From NCBI GenBank assembly GCA_016721115.1, contig JADKIW010000001.1:3983501-4047500 (forward strand): DNA of 64,000 nucleotides, written 5' to 3'. Numbering within the stretch: the first letter of the stretch is position 1; the number at the start of each line of letters is the position of its first letter. The notes beneath the pieces were generated by a model. The model did no database searches and was not told the origin of the DNA. It saw only the letters and a list, made by a program, of their open reading frames with translations. Position numbers and translations under genes: made by a program. Origin of the DNA: Candidatus Defluviilinea proxima. GTDB lineage: Bacteria; Chloroflexota; Anaerolineae; Anaerolineales; Villigracilaceae. Below, one piece after another: positions 1 to 8,402 of this stretch.

Positions 1-83
1 TTCGATACATTTATGAGATATACAATACATATCGTTCCATATACAGCCCTATGAAGCAATAAAAATTTAAAACACAAACATAA

Positions 84-115
84 AGAGAGCCATCACTGTA
101 CAGTGACGGCTCTCT
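84..115 (-). terminator. Terminator after the DUF167 gene
   Basis: The sequence forms a hairpin with arms AGAGAGCC-TCACTG and CAGTGA-GGCTCTCT around a TA centre, with one mismatch. It lies 25 bases past the stop of the minus-strand DUF167 gene and is followed on that strand by an AT-rich tail, so it most likely ends the yggS-yggT-DUF167 transcript. Positions 1-83 are AT-rich and hold nothing I recognise. Confidence 0.75.
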
Positions 116-140
116 GGTTTTAACTCATGGAAAATATCAG

Positions 141-452
141 TCAGCCAAGATGCGCCAGAATTCGTTGGTGGGCGGTTTCCACATCCATATTCACAACTGA
201 GATCAACTTATCGCGCCCAGCACCACCTGCAACAATGTCCAATTGCGATTTCGAAACACCGAGGATCTCGGAGAGAAATTCGATCAAAGCATCGTTTGCC
301 TCGTTATCTGAAGGAGGAGCCGCAAGGCGTACCTTGATCGTTCCATCATCCAGGATCTCCACGATCTCGTTGCGACTGGCGCGCGGAGTCACACGTACAG
401 CAATGGCAGAGCCTTTTTGTCCATCATGCAGTTTGAATTTTCGATCATTCAT
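141..452 (-). CDS. DUF167 (YggU/UPF0235) family protein
   Basis: This 103-residue protein matches the DUF167 family, a small alpha/beta fold of unknown function usually found beside yggT or yggS. The family hallmarks are visible: a VRVTPRASRNEI strand near residue 20, KVRLAAPPSDNEANDALIEFL in the middle, and a Lys/Ser-rich LGVSKSQLDIVAGGAGRDKLI segment. The start is supported by GAGGTG five to six bases before the ATG. It is the last gene of the yggS-yggT-DUF167 run, eight bases after yggT, and is followed by a hairpin terminator. The biochemical role is not known for the family. Confidence 0.85.
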   Translation of the reverse strand: MNDRKFKLHDGQKGSAIAVRVTPRASRNEIVEILDDGTIKVRLAAPPSDNEANDALIEFLSEILGVSKSQLDIVAGGAGRDKLISVVNMDVETAHQRILAHLG

Positions 453-460
453 TGTTCACC

Positions 461-721
461 TCAGGAAATTGCATATAGAAAATTGATCAACAATTTTGAA
501 ACAATCTGGATCAATACAATCAAAACCAAAGGACTAAAATCCAACATTCCAACAGGTGGTACGATCCTTCGGATCGGATCCAGTAACGGCCGAACAAGAT
601 TATCAATGCCTTGTCGCACCGGATGATACGGGTCCATCACATAAGAAAGAAGAACGGATGCGAAAACGATCAAAACATAAATGCTGGACAATGTGTCAAT
701 GGCTTTTGCAAGTAATATCAC
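461..721 (-). CDS. YggT family membrane protein
   Basis: This 86-residue protein has two hydrophobic segments (about residues 10-30 and 60-82) separated by a short loop with VRPLLDPIRRIVPPVGMLDFSPL, the recognisable YggT motif. Family members sit in the cytoplasmic membrane and have been linked to cell-envelope or ion homeostasis and, in plants, to thylakoid organisation; the role here is unproven. Its start codon overlaps the stop of yggS by four bases (ATGA), so the two are translationally coupled. This yggS-yggT pairing is a common bacterial gene order, which supports both calls. Confidence 0.85.
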   Translation of the reverse strand: MILLAKAIDTLSSIYVLIVFASVLLSYVMDPYHPVRQGIDNLVRPLLDPIRRIVPPVGMLDFSPLVLIVLIQIVSKLLINFLYAIS

Positions 722-1464
722 AACGCTTCTTTCTCCGACTTATATCTGCGTGCTCCTACGATAGCCGTTCCTACTCTGACGAGGGTTGCGCCCTCTTCTA
801 CTGCAACGGTGTAATCTGCGCTCGTACCCATCGAGAGTTCACGCCAATCCGCTTTCGGGAAGGTAGAGGCCAGATGGTCACGTAACAGCCTCAAGCGTAG
901 AAAGAAGCGGCGCGAGTCTTCAGGGTCAGTTTCCAGCGGAGGCATGGTCATTAACCCGTGAATGCTCAAGTTGGGTAAATCCAAAATGGATTGGATATCG
1001 GGATGTAAGGTATTCCAGAGAGAGTCATTCGATGCATCCCAGCCCGATTTGCTTTCTTCGCCGCCTACATTGAACTCAAGCAGAACAGGAAGGACCCTGC
1101 CGCTTTCTGCGGCGAAACGGTTCAGCCGTTGCGCGAGTTTGAGGCTATCGAGAGAGTGTAAAAGTTCAAAATGTTTGGCCACGAGTTGAGCTTTGCGACT
1201 CTGCACATGGCCGATCATGTGCCATTCTACACCACTTTGAGACGCCAAGGATTGAATTTTCGTGACACCTTCTTCAGGATAATTCTCTCCCAGGATGCGA
1301 ACGCCAGCTTCGATGGCGGCCTGAACCACCTCTAGCGGTTGTGTTTTGGTGACAACGACAAGTTTGATCTCTGCAGGGTTGCGTCCGCTTTTATGCGCGG
1401 CCGTTGCAATCTGGTCAAGGGTGTGTTGATAGTTCTCGCGTATGGAAGTTACAAGGTCGGGCAT
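718..1464 (-). CDS. YggS/PLPBP family pyridoxal-phosphate homeostasis protein
   Basis: The 248-residue product is a PLP-binding TIM-barrel protein of the YggS/PROSC family, which buffers free pyridoxal phosphate and affects amino-acid metabolism. The PLP lysine lies in KLVVVTKTQP near residue 39; GENYPEEG, WHMIGHVQSRK, LLEFNVGGEESKSGW, GLMTMPPL and SMGTSADYTVAVEEGATLVRVGTAIVG follow in family order. I place the start at the second Met of the open frame because a TATAAT on the minus strand sits only six bases before it, which would make the mRNA leaderless. A longer start two codons upstream (1470) is possible. YlmD precedes and YggT follows, the usual neighbourhood. Confidence 0.9.
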   Translation of the reverse strand: MPDLVTSIRENYQHTLDQIATAAHKSGRNPAEIKLVVVTKTQPLEVVQAAIEAGVRILGENYPEEGVTKIQSLASQSGVEWHMIGHVQSRKAQLVAKHFELLHSLDSLKLAQRLNRFAAESGRVLPVLLEFNVGGEESKSGWDASNDSLWNTLHPDIQSILDLPNLSIHGLMTMPPLETDPEDSRRFFLRLRLLRDHLASTFPKADWRELSMGTSADYTVAVEEGATLVRVGTAIVGARRYKSEKEAL

Positions 1465-1470
1465 GAACAT

Positions 1471-1476
1471 ATTATA
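1471..1476 (-). promoter_or_regulatory. Candidate -10 box before yggS
   Basis: A perfect TATAAT on the minus strand lies in the 60-base gap between ylmD and yggS. Transcription would begin at or next to the yggS ATG at 1464. No good -35 hexamer is visible, so confidence is moderate. Confidence 0.4.
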
Positions 1477-1525
1477 ACCGCCCCTTTTTGCGATTGAGTT
1501 TACGAAAAAACAAGCTTTTAACGCG

Positions 1526-2308
1526 TCAAAGAGGCGGCGCGAGGGAGATCAACGCCCCAAAACGTCCGGTTTTCCCTTTTTCAGCACGGTGCGAGAACCA
1601 GTCTTCGGTATGGCAGGCGGTACAAATACCGGCAAGTTCAACCTGCTTGACACCTGCCCGTTCGAGCAGATATTGATTGGCTTTCCATAGATCAAAATGG
1701 ATTTTTTCGCCGTGCGGCTGAAGGACCAAATCTGAATCTTTCCCAAACAATTGCGTTGCTTGTGAAAACACATTCTCTCCGACTTCGTAGTGGTCAGGTC
1801 CAATGGATGGACCAATGCAGGCGACAACATCTGATGGGAGTGAACCGTATCGCTCTGTCATGGCTCTGACGGTTGCCCCCGCCACATCCCGCACAGTCCC
1901 CTGCCACCCAGCATGGGAAACACCGATCACATTTTTTATGGGATCATGAAACAGAATAGGCACACAATCTGCGAAGCGCATGAAGAGCGTCACTTCAAGA
2001 CGATCTGTCAGAAGAATATCGGCCTGTCGATAAGGCTCGTCCATATTGCGAGGAGCATCCGCAAAGATAACATCTGTGCCATGCACTTGCCATACATCAA
2101 AGATGGAATCGGGTTCGCGCTCCAAAGCATTAAATGAAAGGCGACGATTCTCACGCACACTTTCGATCACGTCTCCTAACATCCCCCCCACGTTGAGGGA
2201 ACTCCATGGGCCGAGACTTTTGCCCCCATGCCGTGTGAAGATAGCGTGACGAACCTTCAGGGTATTAAACTGAAAATAGCGTAATCCGCTTCGCTGGGTA
2301 AAAGGCAT
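1526..2308 (-). CDS. YlmD/YfiH family multicopper-type purine nucleoside phosphorylase (laccase domain)
   Basis: This 260-residue protein belongs to the DUF152/YfiH family, once called polyphenol oxidases and now known as purine nucleoside phosphorylase/adenosine deaminase enzymes. The metal and substrate motifs are present in order: RHGG near residue 27, ADCVPILFHDP, SHAGWQGTVRDV, CIGPSIGPDHYEVG and the C-terminal CTACHTEDWFSHRAEKGKTGRFGALI. Cys and His ligands of the family zinc site (the ADC Cys, SHAGW His and IGP Cys) are intact. Full length for the family. It lies directly before yggS on the same strand, as in many bacteria. Confidence 0.88.
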   Translation of the reverse strand: MPFTQRSGLRYFQFNTLKVRHAIFTRHGGKSLGPWSSLNVGGMLGDVIESVRENRRLSFNALEREPDSIFDVWQVHGTDVIFADAPRNMDEPYRQADILLTDRLEVTLFMRFADCVPILFHDPIKNVIGVSHAGWQGTVRDVAGATVRAMTERYGSLPSDVVACIGPSIGPDHYEVGENVFSQATQLFGKDSDLVLQPHGEKIHFDLWKANQYLLERAGVKQVELAGICTACHTEDWFSHRAEKGKTGRFGALISLAPPL

Positions 2309-2314
2309 GATAGA

Positions 2315-3322
2315 TTAATTTTGCGCGATGTTGGCGAATTTCTTGACGAAGAATTGGCGCGTCTCAGACATGGACTCTTCGATGGCAGGATATGCAAACC
2401 AAGCAGTGGCTAAACCAAACAAAGCACCTGTGATCACACGGTACAGCGGAATGCTTTCTCGATAAGGAAGAATTTGAGTCAGCCAAGACCATTCCATCTG
2501 GCTGAATAGTTGCGAGAAGCCGTCGAGGCCGATGGGTCCCATTCCGATCAGAATCCAAAGCATCCAATGCAGAGGTTTGATACGTCGACCTGTCAGGCTG
2601 TACACGATACCAAAGAGGAAGATGGCCGAGTAAATGGCAATATCCCGTTCACAGAGCGCCATTTTGTATCCCATGGTCGGGTTGCCGGTAAATTGACGGG
2701 CCTCCAAGCGAGACGGGCTCACAGGGTTGTGCACATCAGTTAGCCCAGTAGCTTCTTCGAAACTGATGACATTATCCACATGCGCATCTTTCAACGGATA
2801 ATAAGCCTGTTCACCGAACAAGAAAAATGACCTAAACCCGAACTGATGGCAAAGCGGTTTGTAGATTGTGTAAATCACATTGGCAGGGCCGGTCACACCA
2901 GCGTTCATAAGCACCGGGGCAAGGATAGGCAAACCGAAATAAAGCAACATGGCGAAATTGAGCAACGCCAGATAATGCTTGGAGATCCCAAACATTATGC
3001 GGTCACCTCGACTGATCTTTCCGCCACGCTCAACACGTTCGTAGTGATCTTCCCGTCCGAGTTTATCCAACATGCCACGACGGTCGCTGGCAGCACCGAG
3101 GGTCATGGTCATTTTTTGTTTATCAAAGGGATGAACGAGGCGATATGGGCCAACTTCGAGCACGGGAGCATTCTCGCCATATTTTTTAGTGATGGCAGGG
3201 TCCGAGTCAACATCCACTTCGGCCAGACGATGAGGAAACTTTTCTTTCAAAGATTCCAAGTCGGCACGGGCCTGATCGGAATGCTGGTCATTCTTGCGTG
3301 TGTAGAGTGTGATTGTAAGCAT
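2315..3322 (-). CDS. DUF2085 membrane protein with N-terminal thioredoxin-like domain
   Basis: Residues 1-80 look like a glutaredoxin/DUF836-type thioredoxin fold (LTITLYTRKND, DVDSDPAITKKYGENAPVLEVG), but the usual redox CxxC is absent because the position after LYTR holds Lys-Asn-Asp. The rest has about five membrane segments and the DUF2085 signature CHQFGFRSFFLFG followed by ALCERDIAIYSAIFLFG. I choose the Met at 3322 because GGAT lies seven bases before it and a hairpin just upstream argues against the longer starts; 3334 is an alternative. It ends six bases before ylmD, so the two are probably co-transcribed. The function of DUF2085 is not established; the fusion hints at thiol or lipid chemistry at the membrane. 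Confidence 0.7.
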   Translation of the reverse strand: MLTITLYTRKNDQHSDQARADLESLKEKFPHRLAEVDVDSDPAITKKYGENAPVLEVGPYRLVHPFDKQKMTMTLGAASDRRGMLDKLGREDHYERVERGGKISRGDRIMFGISKHYLALLNFAMLLYFGLPILAPVLMNAGVTGPANVIYTIYKPLCHQFGFRSFFLFGEQAYYPLKDAHVDNVISFEEATGLTDVHNPVSPSRLEARQFTGNPTMGYKMALCERDIAIYSAIFLFGIVYSLTGRRIKPLHWMLWILIGMGPIGLDGFSQLFSQMEWSWLTQILPYRESIPLYRVITGALFGLATAWFAYPAIEESMSETRQFFVKKFANIAQN

Positions 3323-3336
3323 TGAGCTATCCATAA

Positions 3337-3377
3337 AATAAAGTAACAGTTGCTTTTGATACAACTGTCACTTTATT
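3337..3377 (-). terminator. Hairpin between ccdA and the DUF2085 gene
   Basis: Arms AATAAAGTAACAGTTG and CAACTGTCACTTTATT pair over 16 positions with one mismatch and a nine-base loop. On the minus strand the hairpin lies nine bases past the ccdA stop, so it may end or attenuate the ykuD-ccdA transcript. Confidence 0.55.
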
Positions 3378-3385
3378 CGTAAAGA

Positions 3386-4114
3386 CTAAAGGCCGAAGTC
3401 GATCCAAACGTTTTGACTCAATTGAGCGGCATATTTCTCGTAGATGCCAGCAAAGAGCGCAAAACCGATGAGCACCAGGATAACACCCATAACGATCTCA
3501 ACATAGTGCATCACCTTGCCATATTTTTTGAGGGTGAGCGATACCCAGCCAATGCCCAAAGCGGCGATCAAGAATGGGATGGCGAGTCCAGCTGAATAGG
3601 CAGAAAGAAGCGTGACTCCCGTCGAGACAGAACCACCATTGAGGGAAAGAGTCAGGATCGCCCCGAGGACAGGCCCAACACAGGGAGCCCATCCTGCTGA
3701 AAAAAAGACGCCCATCAGCGCAGACGAGAGGTATCCCCATTTGCGGTCTGGGAGTTGCTGTACACGTGTATCGTATTCAAGGAACGGGATGCGGAAGACG
3801 CCGATCATGTGCAAGCCGAAAATAATGACTACCACACCGCCGACCTTGGCAAGTATCCAGCGCAGATCAAAAAGGAAATGCCCAAGTGACGCTGATGCAA
3901 CACCAAGTGTTATAAAGACAGCGCTAAACCCAAGAACAAACGCCAGCCCATGAGTAAATGTGATGAAGCGATTGCTCTCTGTTGTTTCACCGCCCGCCGC
4001 GCGCCCGCCCAAATATCCAATATAAGCAGGGACAAGAGAAAAGACACACGGTGAAAGGAAGGAGGCCAGTCCCGCTAAAAACGAAAGGCCAATGGAGATC
4101 TTTGAAATGTCCAT
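3386..4114 (-). CDS. ccdA: CcdA/DsbD-like cytochrome c biogenesis thiol transporter
   Basis: The 242-residue protein has six or more hydrophobic helices and the CcdA signature: SFLAGLASFLSPCVFSLVPAYIGYLGG near the N-terminus and SAGWAPCVGPVLGAILTLS around residue 140. The two conserved Cys, one in each motif (SPCV and APCV), form the redox pair that moves electrons from cytoplasmic thioredoxin to extracytoplasmic thiol carriers. This suits a genome with exported c-type cytochromes, one of which lies at 7281. The gene starts one base after the L,D-transpeptidase stop, so the two are an operon. Confidence 0.9.
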   Translation of the reverse strand: MDISKISIGLSFLAGLASFLSPCVFSLVPAYIGYLGGRAAGGETTESNRFITFTHGLAFVLGFSAVFITLGVASASLGHFLFDLRWILAKVGGVVVIIFGLHMIGVFRIPFLEYDTRVQQLPDRKWGYLSSALMGVFFSAGWAPCVGPVLGAILTLSLNGGSVSTGVTLLSAYSAGLAIPFLIAALGIGWVSLTLKKYGKVMHYVEIVMGVILVLIGFALFAGIYEKYAAQLSQNVWIDFGL

Positions 4115-4115
4115 T

Positions 4116-5270
4116 TTATACGCTCAGTTCTTTGACGATCACGTGCGTACCAGCATCCAATCCTTGCGAAACCACGTCTCCTTGATCTCCAGTCGCTACG
4201 GCAGGCAACGTCCAACGGAAGATCCATTTTGCATCTTCAGGTGTGCAGTTCACACATCCATGCGAGCGAGGCACACCGAATTTGTTATGCCAGAACGCGG
4301 CATGAATAGCATATCCATCGCCGCTAAAAAGAGTTGTCCACGATACTGCGGCCGTATCATAACCTGAACCTGTTGTGCCACCCGCCATATGAATGGAAAT
4401 GGCTTTGCGCCAGGTAGTGTGTTCTCCAAGCGGAGTCAGATACTCTGTCACTGTGTTGCCATACAGGTCACGATATTGACCTGTAGATACACGACAGAAA
4501 TATACTTCTTCATTGCCTTCAAAACAGGAGAGCGCCTGATAATTTTCAGTGCGGTCTACAACAATCCGTTTCGTAGCAGGGTCCACATCTGGGTGGATCG
4601 GAGAAATATCATCCTGTGTCAACGGACGGAACGCAGAGGCATCGCCCCAGAGAAGGTCACCATAACCACCACCGGTGAAACCGCTGGGATGATATCCACC
4701 GTTTTCATTGAAGCGATACAAGATCAAGCCGTTGCTTTGCGCGATCTTATCGATCCAAACCACCTGACTGTAATACATGCGAATGGGGAAATTCCCTTCG
4801 ACCAATGTTTTGACATGTGGCGAAATAGCGGGGCCTTCGAGTTGCATATCCACATACGGGACAGTGACTTCCGCCCAAAAGCCAGACTTTCCATCAGGGA
4901 TGGAAGTCAACGGGGTGTTGACAAGGTTTCGCACCGGCTGAAGGTTATCAGCATAGATGTAACCGTCTGGCGTCTTTACCCAACGTTGGTTGATCAGATT
5001 CGGGTCGATCGCGCCGCGCGTAACAAGCTCATGTTCCCAAACCACAACAGCGTCATCATACAAAACGCCGAGCGATGGAGCATTGATATTCGGCTCGCCT
5101 CGCACATCGATCTTGGAAAACACGCGTCCCAACCGTTCTGCCGCTGGGAATTGCGCCAAAGGGCGAGAAAGCTCCAAAGGGTTATATCCCTTGAGAGCCA
5201 GCGCACCCAAGCCCGCCAAACCAACACCTGATACTTTCAAAAAATCACGACGTGAAATGTTATTTTGCAT
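4116..5270 (-). CDS. Tat-exported L,D-transpeptidase (YkuD domain)
   Basis: The N-terminus carries a twin-arginine signal, SRRDFLKVSGVGLAGLGALAL, so the folded enzyme is exported through Tat. The C-terminal third is a YkuD catalytic domain: HAAFWHNKFG then SHGCVNCTPEDAKWIF, with the catalytic Cys in SHGCVN. Such enzymes form 3-3 peptidoglycan cross-links or attach proteins. The middle part is an SH3-like region (PDGYIYADNLQPVRN). The start at 5270 is preceded by GAGGAAT at good spacing; an in-frame TTG four codons upstream is less likely. Co-transcribed with ccdA. Tat export of an L,D-transpeptidase is not the commonest route but occurs in Chloroflexota and Actinobacteria. Confidence 0.88.
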   Translation of the reverse strand: MQNNISRRDFLKVSGVGLAGLGALALKGYNPLELSRPLAQFPAAERLGRVFSKIDVRGEPNINAPSLGVLYDDAVVVWEHELVTRGAIDPNLINQRWVKTPDGYIYADNLQPVRNLVNTPLTSIPDGKSGFWAEVTVPYVDMQLEGPAISPHVKTLVEGNFPIRMYYSQVVWIDKIAQSNGLILYRFNENGGYHPSGFTGGGYGDLLWGDASAFRPLTQDDISPIHPDVDPATKRIVVDRTENYQALSCFEGNEEVYFCRVSTGQYRDLYGNTVTEYLTPLGEHTTWRKAISIHMAGGTTGSGYDTAAVSWTTLFSGDGYAIHAAFWHNKFGVPRSHGCVNCTPEDAKWIFRWTLPAVATGDQGDVVSQGLDAGTHVIVKELSV

Positions 5271-5345
5271 TCTATTCCTCAATTACATTAATGGATGGGA
5301 GGATAATCTTGAATCATACCCGAGTCAACTGTCGTTAAGAAAATC

Positions 5346-6005
5346 CTAATCTTCAAAATACGAGCGTAACGCCTTCATACAATTCAGGCTAACCTTGTGC
5401 CCCACTTCATCTTCACAGTAGGTAACCTTCGCCCCTGCCTGCTCAAGTAACTCCATCGAAGCACGCGCACGGTCAATAGGAACCAAATCATCTTTTGTCC
5501 CATGTGTCACGAAAATCGTTTTGCCTTCCAGTGGGCGTTGTCGAATGACATCATCCAAACCACTTGGCACAAAGCCTGCAAGGATTCCGATTTTTCGGAT
5601 TCTCTGCGGATACAACAATGCCAACAAATTGGACATAGCCGCCCCCTGACTGAATCCCATCACATCAAAATCGCTCGCTTCTATCTTAGCCGATGCCTGA
5701 TACTCATCCACGAGGTGGATCAGTGCCTCAGCCGCTGGCAAAAACTGATCGAGGCTGGGCCGGCCAAAGGTCCCGGGCTGAGGCGGACGCCAGGAATAGC
5801 CAAATGGCTCAGCAACATGAGCGGCGCGCGGAGCGATCATCCAATATTGTTTAGGAAGGTCACGCGCAAAAACCCACATGGAGTTCTCGTCACCGGTAAT
5901 CCCATGGAGCATCAACAACAAACGCGAAGGGCGTTCAGTCGCTTCCCGAACTCGTAACGTCCAATCATTAAACTGAATGAGGGTTGTATTACTTGGGTCG
6001 GGCAT
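5346..6005 (-). CDS. Phospholipase/carboxylesterase family alpha/beta hydrolase
   Basis: The 219-residue enzyme is a compact alpha/beta hydrolase like YpfH and acyl-protein thioesterases. The oxyanion motif LMLHGITGDENSMWVF lies near residue 33, the nucleophile elbow is GFSQGAAM near residue 117, Asp is in THGTKDDLVPIDRAR and His in EVGHKVS. No signal peptide is seen, so it is cytoplasmic; the substrate is likely a small carboxyl or thioester. I take the start at 6005, inside the end of the upstream gene (17-base overlap), rather than the longer frame to 6032, because family alignment begins near residue 10 of that frame. Confidence 0.82.
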   Translation of the reverse strand: MPDPSNTTLIQFNDWTLRVREATERPSRLLLMLHGITGDENSMWVFARDLPKQYWMIAPRAAHVAEPFGYSWRPPQPGTFGRPSLDQFLPAAEALIHLVDEYQASAKIEASDFDVMGFSQGAAMSNLLALLYPQRIRKIGILAGFVPSGLDDVIRQRPLEGKTIFVTHGTKDDLVPIDRARASMELLEQAGAKVTYCEDEVGHKVSLNCMKALRSYFED

Positions 6006-6213
6006 GCTTGAGGATCCATTCAATCCCAACAAAGACAGCCAGGATCAAGACGACCGGGAACAGCCCAGCCAACATGCAAGTCAACCCCATGCCAGCGGCT
6101 TGTCCGCCGTAAATAACCCAGATCAATCCAACGCCCACTACCAATAAAAGAGTAAAGGCACCAAGGGCAAGGCGCACCCCGGTTTGTTTTGCATATTCAC
6201 GTAAATCTCTCAT
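5989..6213 (-). CDS. Small two-helix membrane protein of unknown function
   Basis: I do not recognise a family. The 74-residue product begins with a charged stretch (MRDLREYAKQTG), has two membrane helices (about residues 14-34 and 44-66) and a basic tail, HARPK. A strong GGAG seven bases before the ATG supports it as a real gene. It lies two bases after the patatin gene and overlaps the hydrolase by 17 bases, so the three form one operon acting on lipids or esters at the membrane. Confidence 0.65.
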   Translation of the reverse strand: MRDLREYAKQTGVRLALGAFTLLLVVGVGLIWVIYGGQAAGMGLTCMLAGLFPVVLILAVFVGIEWILKHARPK

Positions 6214-6214
6214 C

Positions 6215-7087
6215 TCAAACTCCTACAGCACGGCGCAAGCGATTTTGCCATGCGAATAATTTTTTCAATTCAGGCAAAGCGGCTTCCACCACTTCTTCAC
6301 CTTTGCGCACAACTTCATGCACATCCACGCGGTCAAGTATATCAATATCGGTTACCTGAGGGCGAAGGATAATCTCTGGCTTATCTACCTGTAATCGATA
6401 TTCGGCAACCGCACGGTTGACCATATCAAGTGAACGCAGGAAAACATCGAAAGCTTGTGTATAGCGTAATCTACTCAACCGATCAAGAACTGCCTGTGGA
6501 ATATAGTCTGGCAATGGCACGCTCCATGTTTCAGCAGGGACGCCAATCGGCGTGGTAAGTACAACTGCAACAACAGGTAATTTGGGCATAAGCGAACGAA
6601 CAGGCGCAACAGGAACGGGGTCTAGTGTGCCACCATCTACGAGTTCTGTCTCGCCAATGCGTTTTGCGGGGAAGAGGCCAGGGATGGCAATCGTCGCAAG
6701 GACAGCCTCTACAAGTGAACCTTCAGAGAGCAAAACCTCACATCCACATCGCAAGTCTGCGGCGGTGAGCACGCATGGGATTTTCAGGTCGGCAAAAGTG
6801 CGTTCACCTATTGTTTCTCTTAACCATTTTGTTGCGCCAGCCAGCCCAAGCATTGACGGACCTTCGCCCGCTCCATGCCCATAAAGTTGTTTCTGGTCGA
6901 GCGCGGCAAACATTTCTTCAATCGCATCGGGAGAATAGCCAAGCGCAAAAAAAACAGCGACAATACCGCCGAAGCTGGTTCCAGCAACGGCATCGATCTT
7001 GAATCCTTCTTTTTGAAGGCGACGGATAACGCCAATGTGCGAATTGCCTTTTGCGCCTCCACCACCAAGGGCGAGAGTGATGTTCAT
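6215..7087 (-). CDS. Patatin-like phospholipase (RssA/NTE type)
   Basis: The 290-residue protein contains every patatin landmark: the oxyanion loop LALGGGGAKGNSHIGVIRRL at the N-terminus, the nucleophile GTSFGG near residue 43 and the catalytic dyad Asp in LVDGGTLDPVPV near residue 155. Such enzymes use a Ser-Asp dyad to cut acyl esters of phospholipids. No signal peptide is present, so it acts on the cytoplasmic face. The start at 7087 is chosen because the glycine-rich loop begins immediately after it in relatives; a longer in-frame start at 7132 would add 15 unrelated residues. Confidence 0.88.
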   Translation of the reverse strand: MNITLALGGGGAKGNSHIGVIRRLQKEGFKIDAVAGTSFGGIVAVFFALGYSPDAIEEMFAALDQKQLYGHGAGEGPSMLGLAGATKWLRETIGERTFADLKIPCVLTAADLRCGCEVLLSEGSLVEAVLATIAIPGLFPAKRIGETELVDGGTLDPVPVAPVRSLMPKLPVVAVVLTTPIGVPAETWSVPLPDYIPQAVLDRLSRLRYTQAFDVFLRSLDMVNRAVAEYRLQVDKPEIILRPQVTDIDILDRVDVHEVVRKGEEVVEAALPELKKLFAWQNRLRRAVGV

Positions 7088-7280
7088 AGTGTGAATTGAA
7101 TCCTGTGAAGTATTATACCGTCCGCTCGCCATTTGAGAGTTTTACGTTTTGGCGTGTTGTATGCGCAAAAAGGGTGTCCATCCGGTTTTTGTTATCAAAT
7201 TTGAATACTACACGCCATATAAGTAGCTGTATAATTTGAAAATCCAGACCAAACCAGTCCAATATCGAAAGTAGAGAAAT

Positions 7281-8396
7281 ATGAAAAAGCTCACTTCCCT
7301 ATCCTTGGTTTTCGTTTCGGTTTTTCTTTTTACCATGGGCTTCGCCTCAGTCGCAGGCGCAAGCAACAATCCACAAGGCGATCAGGTGGCGCACGGAAAA
7401 TACATTGCAACCATCGCGGGTTGCACCTCTTGCCACACTCCCTATAAAGCGGATTATCAAAAACATCCACAAGAACTGACCCTCGAGCAGATTCGCACCA
7501 TCGCCTTCGACGACCACCTCGCCACCGATCAAGACAAACTTTTAGCTGGGGGTCGCCCCTTTGACCTTGGTCCTGCAGGAATCCTTTTCACACGTAACAT
7601 TACCCCCGACAAAGAAACCGGCATCGGTGGTTGGTCTGATGAGCAGGTCAAAATTGCCGTCAAAACAGGTATCGACAATAAAGGTAATGTGCTATTCCCT
7701 GTGATGCCTTATCACGTCTATAGCGGAATGGCCGATACGGACCTTGATGCCGTGATCGCCTATCTGCACTCTGTAAATGCCATCTCCAACCCCATACCCG
7801 AACGGACGGTCCCTACCGAAGGCATGCCAACTCCGCCATATCAAGCCGGGATCGTGGCTCCTGAAGCATCTGATAAAGCCGCACGCGGAGCATACCTTGT
7901 GAATAGCGTAATGGGATGCACCGATTGTCATACTCCTGTTGACCCTGCTACTGGCGCACCCATTCTCGATAAATATTTGGCTGGCAGACAACCTTATGAA
8001 GGACCTTGGGGAATCGTCTATGGCGGTAACATCACCCCCGATAAAGAAACCGGCATCGGCAAATGGACAGATGAAGAAGTAAAACGCGCTCTTATTTCTG
8101 GCACAGGACGGGATGGAAGACGCTTGATCTTAATGCCCTGGTATGTGTACACATCGCTTACCGCTGAGGATGCGGATGCGGTCGTCTACTATCTCAAGAA
8201 CGGACTCCCTGCCGTCAGCAATAAAATTCCAGCCGCTTCGTTGAAACCAGAATTCAACGTAATGGCGCCCAGCACGCAGGAGCAATCGTCAGTTAAGAAT
8301 GAACCGCTCTCCCCTGTCCTGATCCTTGTAGCTGGACTGGCAGTGATCCTGCTTGTTTCATTGGTTGGATTATTCCTTAGAAAAAAATCCGTGTAA
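7281..8396 (+). CDS. Membrane-anchored diheme cytochrome c
   Basis: A signal peptide (about residues 1-27, ending ASVAGASN) is followed by two cytochrome c domains. The haem-binding motifs are CTSCH near residue 48 and CTDCH near residue 212. Each domain repeats NITPDKETGIGxWxDEQV and a Met-Pro axial ligand (VMPYHVY, LMPWYVY), so the protein arose by domain duplication. The C-terminal PVLILVAGLAVILLVSLVGLFLRKKSV is a membrane anchor with a basic stop-transfer end, placing the haems outside. This fits electron transfer between a dehydrogenase or complex III equivalent and a terminal oxidase. It is followed seven bases later by a histidine kinase gene. Confidence 0.9.
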   Translation: MKKLTSLSLVFVSVFLFTMGFASVAGASNNPQGDQVAHGKYIATIAGCTSCHTPYKADYQKHPQELTLEQIRTIAFDDHLATDQDKLLAGGRPFDLGPAGILFTRNITPDKETGIGGWSDEQVKIAVKTGIDNKGNVLFPVMPYHVYSGMADTDLDAVIAYLHSVNAISNPIPERTVPTEGMPTPPYQAGIVAPEASDKAARGAYLVNSVMGCTDCHTPVDPATGAPILDKYLAGRQPYEGPWGIVYGGNITPDKETGIGKWTDEEVKRALISGTGRDGRRLILMPWYVYTSLTAEDADAVVYYLKNGLPAVSNKIPAASLKPEFNVMAPSTQEQSSVKNEPLSPVLILVAGLAVILLVSLVGLFLRKKSV

Positions 8397-8402
8397 CGTA
8401 TT

